From the NCBI GenBank assembly GCA_958496175.1, contig OY292279.1, positions 4,712,001 to 4,776,000 of the forward strand: 64,000 nucleotides of DNA, written 5' to 3'. A model generated the notes under the pieces. It was not told where the DNA came from, ran no database searches, and saw only the letters and a list, made by a program, of their open reading frames with translations. Source of the DNA: Sisyra terminalis. Lineage: Eukaryota > Arthropoda > Insecta > Neuroptera > Sisyridae. Positions 58,086 through 64,000 of this stretch are shown piece after piece; positions within the stretch are counted from its first letter, which is position 1, and the number at the start of each line of letters is the position of its first letter. The position numbers were made by a program, and so were the translations under genes.

Positions 58086-58154
58086 CTTAAGGAAATATAT
58101 ATATATATATATATATATAAGAAGGTATTCGAATTTTACAATGCATGATCAATA

Positions 58155-58258
58155 TGGCGCCGCCACAAGTGTGTCCAGAGTACTAACATAAACCGTTAGC
58201 ATAAAATTTTATATGTTCGTTTAAAGTTAATATTCTAGACACACTTGTGGCGGCGCCA
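58155..58258. repeat. 104 bp CG-rich inverted repeat, copy 1
   Basis: TGGCGCCGCCACAAGTGTGT at the left is matched by ACACTTGTGGCGGCGCCA at the right; inner arms continue with CTAGA and partly with TACTAACATAAAC. It looks like a very small MITE or the fused ends of one. Confidence 0.8.
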
Positions 58259-58573
58259 CTTCTTGGTATATTTTCTATTATACATGGCAAGATTGGATTT
58301 TTTTTAAGCGCGTTATAGGCGAATACTCCTATAACGCGAAACTAATCTACCATGTTATATCCAAACCGATTTTGTCAAAATAAAAATTTTATTCTCAACT
58401 GGCAATTAAAAATACGATAGTGAAAGATGGATGACCTAAATGTGTACAAGAAAAAGTGTCAATATGCCCCCCGATTTTTAGTTGCCGTCCGGGGCATGGC
58501 CCCTCTTTACACACACCATATGCTTGATGAAATATATTGGAAGGTATTCGAATTTTACAATGTATGATGCATA

Positions 58574-58677
58574 TGGTGCCGCCACAAGTGTGTCTAGAGT
58601 ACTAACATAAACCGTTGGCATAAAAATTAATATGTTCATTTAAAGTTAGTATTCTAGACACACTTGTGGCGGCGCCA
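58574..58677. repeat. 104 bp CG-rich inverted repeat, copy 2
   Basis: Same palindrome as at 58155, duplicated with the unit; the left end reads TGGTGCCGCC, a C-to-T change at a CpG. Confidence 0.8.
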
Positions 58678-58890
58678 CTTCTTGGCACTTTTTCCATTAT
58701 ACATGGCAAGATTGGATTTTTTTCTAAGCGTGTTATATGAGAATACTCGTGTAACGCGTTTTCCTATAACACAAAATTAATCTACCATGTTATATCCAAA
58801 CCGATTTTGTCAAATTAAAAATTCTATTCTCAACTGGCAATTGAAAATACGATAGTAAAAGATTGGCGACCGAAATGTGTACGAGATAAG

Positions 58891-60640
58891 AGACAAGGTC
58901 AATATTGCGAACTAGTTACAGGTGTCAATATAAAATTGTACTCATGTGCCTAAAACTGGTTCCGAATTCTTTAATGGCATTTGTTCCATTGTGCTTTTAC
59001 TATCGGAATTTGTATCGCCAATTGATAGTAGAATTATTTTTATTTCTAGCTCAGTTTTGAATTCAACCGATTTGGCAGGTAGCCGGGAGTATAATACAAA
59101 AGGTAATCAGGTAAAAGTGACATTGAGAAATTAGTAAACCGGTTTTGATATTTATTTGTATTGGAATACAATTCATTACAATTGGATCATTATTAAAAGC
59201 TTAACACTTTTATAGAGTGTCAAAAGTTGTAAATTATGGCAAGTTGTTGAAGAAGAAAAAAGCATGGTGCAGGATAGTGCATTTGTGAAAGGATGGCAAA
59301 TTATCATACCAAAAAATTATTTTAGAATTGATTACACTTTTTGAGTGGGATGAGAAGATATCGTTGCTTTTTTCAATGATATAGTTCCATAATTCCCCCT
59401 CATTCCCCCAAAAGAAAAATCAAGTGAACCCAAATTGTTTTCCATGAAAATCATTTAGTACCACTTTGCGATTGATATCCATAGAATTAATAAATCCATG
59501 GGTCTCCCCTTCCCTTTTATGACTACTTTAACGAAAGCTCATACTAACGACATAGCAGTGGCTATCAATTTGGCGAAGATTTTGCCTTTTTTCTTGTAAG
59601 TAATCAAATATTGCAAGTGGACATTTGGTGATTCAAATATTTAGCCTATTAGTGAAACAAATGAAGATTTTCATGGTACAATGCCAATTTTTTTAAATGG
59701 GGATGGATCAATATAAATTCTAAGTAGATCTAAAGATCCTCAAAGCTCAAAGCTCACCAATTTTGGACGATTTCTTTTTCTAAATTGGAAGTTTTTCCTT
59801 ATAGTTAATAATTTCAAAATGGGCCCAAAAAAGGGAAACCTGTGTAAATAATTCATTTATAAGCCGATTTTTCGATAGTCAATGAACCAAACTTACTATT
59901 TTTGAGGCCAAATTGCCAAAAATTTTACTTAAATTCCGAAAAAAATAAACATTTTCGTCATCTTCAAGAGTTAATGTCCGGCTAGAAATTAACATTTTTA
60001 TCCCATTAATATTATTTATGATGTTTTTATGTCCAAAAATAAATAACGAAAAAAAAATACGAAGAATTCTTTAAAAACTGCGTAAACGAATCCAAACAAA
60101 ACATTAATTCTCAGAAAAAACTTTGTATGATAATTTTTGTATTGGTGAAGGTTTTTTCTTGCGAATTAAAATGTCATTTGGGTCGGTACAATAATCTCCA
60201 TCAATGAAAATCAGATCTTATATAATAAAAACCAAAATGGGAACACTATATAAAGTTAAATTTTTATCTATAATTTATCCAAAAAAAATAAAATAATCTA
60301 AGTCAAATCTTTGATCAGGTAAAAAGATAATAAGCAATGGGATTTTTTTGGAAATGCGTAGAAGATGACCAGTTTTACTTGAAATAAAAAAAATCCAGTT
60401 TGGATTTCTATTGCTTATAAAAATCTTTCAAATATAAGAAAGAAATGGTTTCTATAGTTTGTGCATTCATTTGCTTCTTTATGAAACAATTATGGGGCTT
60501 ACCCCAAATTTGGGTCCCGAGAGTTACCAAAAATCGTTGAAATTCCAATCCATCTTAAACTTATTTCCACATTTGTGTAAACATAAAGAAAAATTTAAAA
60601 CTTACAAAAAAGCAACCGAAATTAGACAATATTATGCCAC
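58891..60640. other. No certain gene
   Basis: Open frames on both strands at 58946-59134 are of protein-like composition but have no usable acceptor. An AGCATGGTGCAGGAT motif at 59262, shared with 49613 and the 7.1/7.7 kb mariner fragments, may be the HG-G part of a decayed transposase. The rest is featureless. Confidence 0.4.
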
Positions 60641-61045
60641 AAAAACAGTTTGAGAAGCACTGGTCTAAACTAATTTTATAAGTGCATGATTACCTAAACC
60701 TCTCTGTTAAAAATTAATTGAATACCTGAACGGTTTGCAACCGTAAAGTATTTTGGAAGGGAAAGTTTGTGGCTTCTCCGTAGTTTAAATAAAACCACAT
60801 TCCTTAATTAATTTGAAGATTATTAGGATTCTATAAGTCTCTAAGGATTTACGGTTATTACAATTAAAATTCCAAATTGTTTCATTCTTTTCGTTGAAAA
60901 CAAAAATGGGTTTTTTACAACCAAAAAAATTTTTGGTAAGAAATTAAAATTTGTAAAAATAAAACCTTCAATTCCATATAATTGAATTTGGCCATAAAAC
61001 AAAAACAGGTGATCATTTTTTTTAAAATTTAATTTTATTAGAAAG
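60641..61045. other. Possible hAT right end and featureless sequence
   Basis: GTTTGAGAAGCACTG at about 60647-60661 looks like a hAT right terminal repeat of the CAGTGCTTCTCAAAC kind. No left end or duplication was found. The remainder is A+T-rich without features. Confidence 0.25.
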
Positions 61046-61650
61046 ATAATACCTTAATCTTACAAATAAATCACCAAATATCTTAAATAGTTTACAGAGC
61101 CGGCTTTACAATAGCCCAATCTATCAACTCAATTTTCTGGGACATTTTCGATTTTTTTGCCCTCTATCTTAAAAATGGCAACTTCGATTTTTTGTTTTTC
61201 GACATCATTTGTTTTTAGAAGAAGAACTGCATTTAATTTATTTTTTACTCCTACCCATAAAAAATAGTTCAACGGACTCAAATCATGGCTTTTCGTCAGC
61301 CATTGGTCTCCAAAATTTAAATTGATTATACAATTTTCAAAGAACCAAAAAAATTGATTGTTGCATGGACTCGGTGACGAGTTGCACCATCTTGTTGAAA
61401 CCAAATATTGTTCAAACCATTCTCTTAAATTTTTGGATCCAAAAATTGGTGGATCTTGTCACGGTAAGCCGCCCAATGACGACAATGGCAACTTTAAACT
61501 TAATTTCAAAAAAAAATCTTCTATTGTTGGTATCGACCCAAAAATTATGCCAAATAGTAAATTTTTAGATGGATCAGCTTTTCAATGGCCACATAAAGAT
61601 TTTCCAAACCTCAAATGTTAAAATTTTTTCGCTTACATAGCTTCCTAGAT
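61046..61650 (-). pseudogene. Tc1/mariner-like (DDE_3) transposase C-terminal half, copy 1
   Basis: On the minus strand decayed frames show RLTVTRSTNFW, WFQQDGATRHRVHATINF (second catalytic aspartate at 61389-61391), FGDQW, DLSPLNYFLWVGVKNKL (third acidic site region, DLTPLDFFLWG in relatives), a KTNDVEKQKIEVAI helix, ENVPEN and VDRLGYCKA. These are the C-terminal blocks of the insect transposase group often annotated with a DUF4817 N-terminus. A frameshift separates WFQQDGAT from FGDQW, and a stop precedes VDRLGY. The longest open piece is 91 codons (61129-61404). The N-terminal half is absent. Confidence 0.75.
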
Positions 61651-61679
61651 GAAAATTTGCCTCATTAAAGTATTATTCT

Positions 61680-62260
61680 CGATAAAATCGTAATCTTACA
61701 AATAAATTACTAGATCACTTAAATAGTATACAGGGTTGGTCTTACAGAAACCCAATCTGTCGACTCAATTTTCTGGTACATTTTTGATTGCTTTGCCCTC
61801 TATCGTAACAATGGCAACTTCGAGTTTTTGTTTTTCAACATCATTTGTTTCTAGATAGACTGCATTAAATTTATTTTACACTCCTACCCATAAAAAATAG
61901 TTTACCGAGCTCAAATCGTGGTTTTTCGTCAGCCAATTGTCTTCAAAATTTAAATTGATTATACAATTTTCAAAGCACCGAAAAAATTGATTGTTGCATG
62001 GACTGGGTGGTAAGTTGCACCTTCTTGTTGAAACCAAATATTGTTCAAATCATTCTCTTAAATTTTTGAATGCAAAAATTGGTAGATCTTGTCACGGTAA
62101 GCCGCCCAATGACGACAATGATAACTTTTTACTTATTTTCAAAGAAAAATCTTCTATTGTTGGTACCGGCCCAAAAATGAAGCCAAATAGTAAATTTTTA
62201 AATGCATTAGCTTTTCAATGGTTACCTTAATATTTTTCAAACCTCAAATGTATTTTTTTT
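61680..62260 (-). pseudogene. Tc1/mariner-like transposase C-terminal half, copy 2
   Basis: A direct duplicate of copy 1, offset about 633-636 bp. The motif here reads WFQQEGATYHPVHATI: the catalytic aspartate codon is changed to glutamate (62022-62024). The FLW block and the C-terminal VDRLG-C block are present with more stops than in copy 1. Confidence 0.75.
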
Positions 62261-64000
62261 TTTTGCTTACATAGCCTCCTAGATGAAAATATTTCTAATT
62301 GGAATCGATCATTTTTCGATAAAAAAGTTCATCTCCGGAAAATTAATTTTCTACCCATTGGAAAGATCAAAAATGCAAGGGATGGTTTCAAGTTACAGTT
62401 TATACGTGAATCAAAGTTTTTAACTCTTTAGACACAAATCTTAATACAAATTTTTTCTTATAGAAGTGCAAGAAATGTTTAATTCTTTAGTACAATGAAG
62501 AGTTAATATTGATGGATGTTCTTGCACTTTTAAAAGCCATAACCTTAATATTTTTGAGTATGTAACCTGGATTTAAGTAAAAATGGGTTGTTTTATTCTT
62601 TAAGGATCCAATTTCATGAAATCCTTTCATAAATTGAGTGAAAAACACGTTTTTTTTGCCAAAATTTTCCATGTAAATTTATCATTATTTAGATGGAAGA
62701 CTCGTCCATTTTGGACGTACATTTTGAATATTTTCAATTTTTTTTCAACCCTAAAGTGACCCTTTTTGGAAACGTTAAATCTTAAACTAAATTTTTGAGA
62801 CCTAAAAAAAATTATTTTACCTTTTGTCCTTTAAATAACAGGTGGTCCAAGTTCCAAGTGCTATATGAGAATATGGCCCATCCTACTATAACTGGTTCAA
62901 ATATTAATCATAATTTTCCATAAATTATAGTTGATATTCGATTGAATTACCAAAATAAATGCATTTTTAGTACTTAGTTATAAAGAGGATTGAAATATAA
63001 CCAGAGAAAAAAAAATGTTTAATGAAAAAATTCGGGCGAATTTCTGACAAAATCCAAACATTTTTTTGCCAATCAAATGACTAACTATCTTAAAAAAAAT
63101 CGAGGAAGTCTAATTATAAAATTGTTTACACATAATTTCAGTTTATTATTTCTTCGGTGAACATTTTAATTATCCGTAATGAAAGCTATTAACAGTTACG
63201 GATTTTGTACAGGCGATTGTAAACCATGCCAGGTAAATTTCCAAAAAACACCATTTGCTTAGAAATTTTCGGCTTTATTTTATATTAGGACAGGTAAGAA
63301 GACCCTTATAACTGTACTTGTGGAATATTTGCCCATAGATTTACTATTTGTTTGATCCCTAAAAGATAAGGGACTAAGTTCGGAAGATTATTGTATTGGA
63401 GGATTTGCAAATAAAGCCCTTTGGTAATGGTTGAATGAAAGTTGTCCTGGGATTGGATTTTTCTTTGAAATATTTAACCATTTGTGTAATATGGAATGGA
63501 GAGAAAAATATTTTTAATTAAGTCGCAAAATTTGGTAAGATATCTTCAAGCTACTGATAAGATAACATACCTATAGTACAATTGCTTTTATCGTAGAAAT
63601 TTTTCAAATTCAATTTTTCAAATCAAAGATTTGATATCACCTTTTATAATAATTGAATTTTAAACCTGAACTATTTATTTGTACTGGATATTCCCAAAGT
63701 ATAAGATATCTTAAAAGTAGTAGACAAAGAATGAAAATTTCCACCCTTAATCCCTTAATTTTTCCACATAAGATTTTTCCTGAAGTAACAATGAAAACAT
63801 ATTTCCAATACACTTCATTGGTTGCTGGAAAGTCTTTAATGATATTAAAGAGAATTATTGAGGAAATTTTTTTTTGTAAGCCTTAAAAAAATGTGAAGAT
63901 TACACGCAACACTGTACGTAAGTGTTACGTATTATTGAAATTATGCATTGTTTGATGTAAATCATAAAATTAAAATTAAATTAATTATTATTGGAATAAA
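62261..64000. other. Unique A+T-rich end of window, no gene recognised
   Basis: Splice-like pairs near 63207-63233 (GTACAG...GCCAG|GTAAAT) and 63291-63300 (GACAG|GTAAGA) are seen, but no frame connects them. A 77-codon plus frame at 63653-63886 starts at TTG and resembles nothing known. Confidence 0.4.

Larger units (their letters stand above)
58020..58890. repeat. Tandem duplication of 438 bp containing CG-rich palindromes
   Basis: Unit 1 58020-58457 and unit 2 58458-58890 share GGCCATGGCCCCTCTTTACA or its shorter form, GGTATTCGAATTTTACAATG, the 104 bp palindrome, ACATGGCAAGATTGG, a TATAACGCG block and CAACTGGCAATT. Unit 1 has an AT dinucleotide run (58095-58119) lacking in unit 2. A third start (GTCAATATTGCG) follows at 58896. 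Confidence 0.9.

Noticed and set aside
58946..59134. Open frames on both strands with protein-like composition (minus frame with FKTELEIKIILLSIGD)
   Set aside because: No in-phase acceptor was found for either strand; the plus frame is closed by a stop just after the only good acceptor.
59255..59290. AGCATGGTGCAGGAT motif like KHGGGS of Tc1 transposases, also at 49613
   Set aside because: The following codons are full of stops and do not continue the alignment. At 7.1 and 7.7 kb the same motif fits the mariner GVVYYELLKP block better.
60647..60661. GTTTGAGAAGCACTG as the right end of a hAT element
   Set aside because: No left terminal repeat and no 8-bp duplication could be found, so the element cannot be delimited.
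63653..63886. 77-codon plus-strand frame near the end of the window
   Set aside because: TTG start, no splice frame, no recognisable family. A chemoreceptor C-terminus was considered but the motif order does not fit.
1..64000. tRNA, rRNA, snRNA genes and telomeric TTAGG runs
   Set aside because: None was seen by eye; a covariance-model scan could not be run and would be decisive.

Overview
The window is strongly A+T-rich and looks like arthropod, probably insect, nuclear DNA. It has no operons, no ribosome-binding sites and no long ORFs. Short open frames are flanked by GT/AG splice-like signals, and much of the rest is decayed mariner, hAT and Tc1-like transposon sequence, foldback elements and tandem satellites. 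I found no complete conserved gene, rRNA, tRNA or CRISPR array. The species cannot be named from the sequence.

Layout. 1-1.7 kb is a duplicated segment, each copy carrying a palindromic MITE. 1.7-6.2 kb is mostly unique, with two weak exon candidates. 6.2-7.8 kb is a tandemly duplicated mariner catalytic fragment. 9.5-11.6 kb holds dispersed repeat X followed by a four-unit satellite built from a mariner N-terminal region. 14.0-15.9 kb is a satellite of about 330 bp units. 16.7-17.4 kb is the most gene-like interval: two diverging candidate first exons around a CpG-containing spacer with two CACGTG boxes and an E2F-type site. 17.9-20.5 kb is a satellite that alternates short and long monomers and is interrupted by a hAT MITE. 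20.5-22.5 kb repeats the X plus mariner N-terminus arrangement, and 40.4-43.0 kb repeats it again in mirror orientation. 23.1-24.6 kb carries two tandem duplications. 25.9-28.5 kb is a seven-unit satellite whose monomer is an internal fragment of the mariner catalytic domain, with a 710 bp dimeric higher-order period. 31.3-32.9 kb contains two longer mariner pseudogenes of the same family.

The right half holds further tandem duplications (35-36.7, 43.6-45.3 and 47.4-48.5 kb), a foldback element with hammerhead-like motifs (49.7-50.0 kb), a 1.07 kb palindromic element with perfect 8-bp target-site duplications (50.06-51.13 kb), a nested palindrome (53.3-54.8 kb), a mariner N-terminus, a complete Buster-type hAT MITE with an 8-bp duplication (55.3-55.5 kb), hAT-like CG-rich duplicated sequence (57.9-58.9 kb) and two tandem copies of a Tc1/mariner-like transposase end (61-62.3 kb).

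The main theme is birth of satellite DNA from transposons. At least two arrays are made from different ends of mariner transposase genes, several unrelated arrays share a monomer length near 350 bp, and two arrays show a dimeric higher-order structure. Host coding content is limited to short candidate exons, all of low to moderate confidence.
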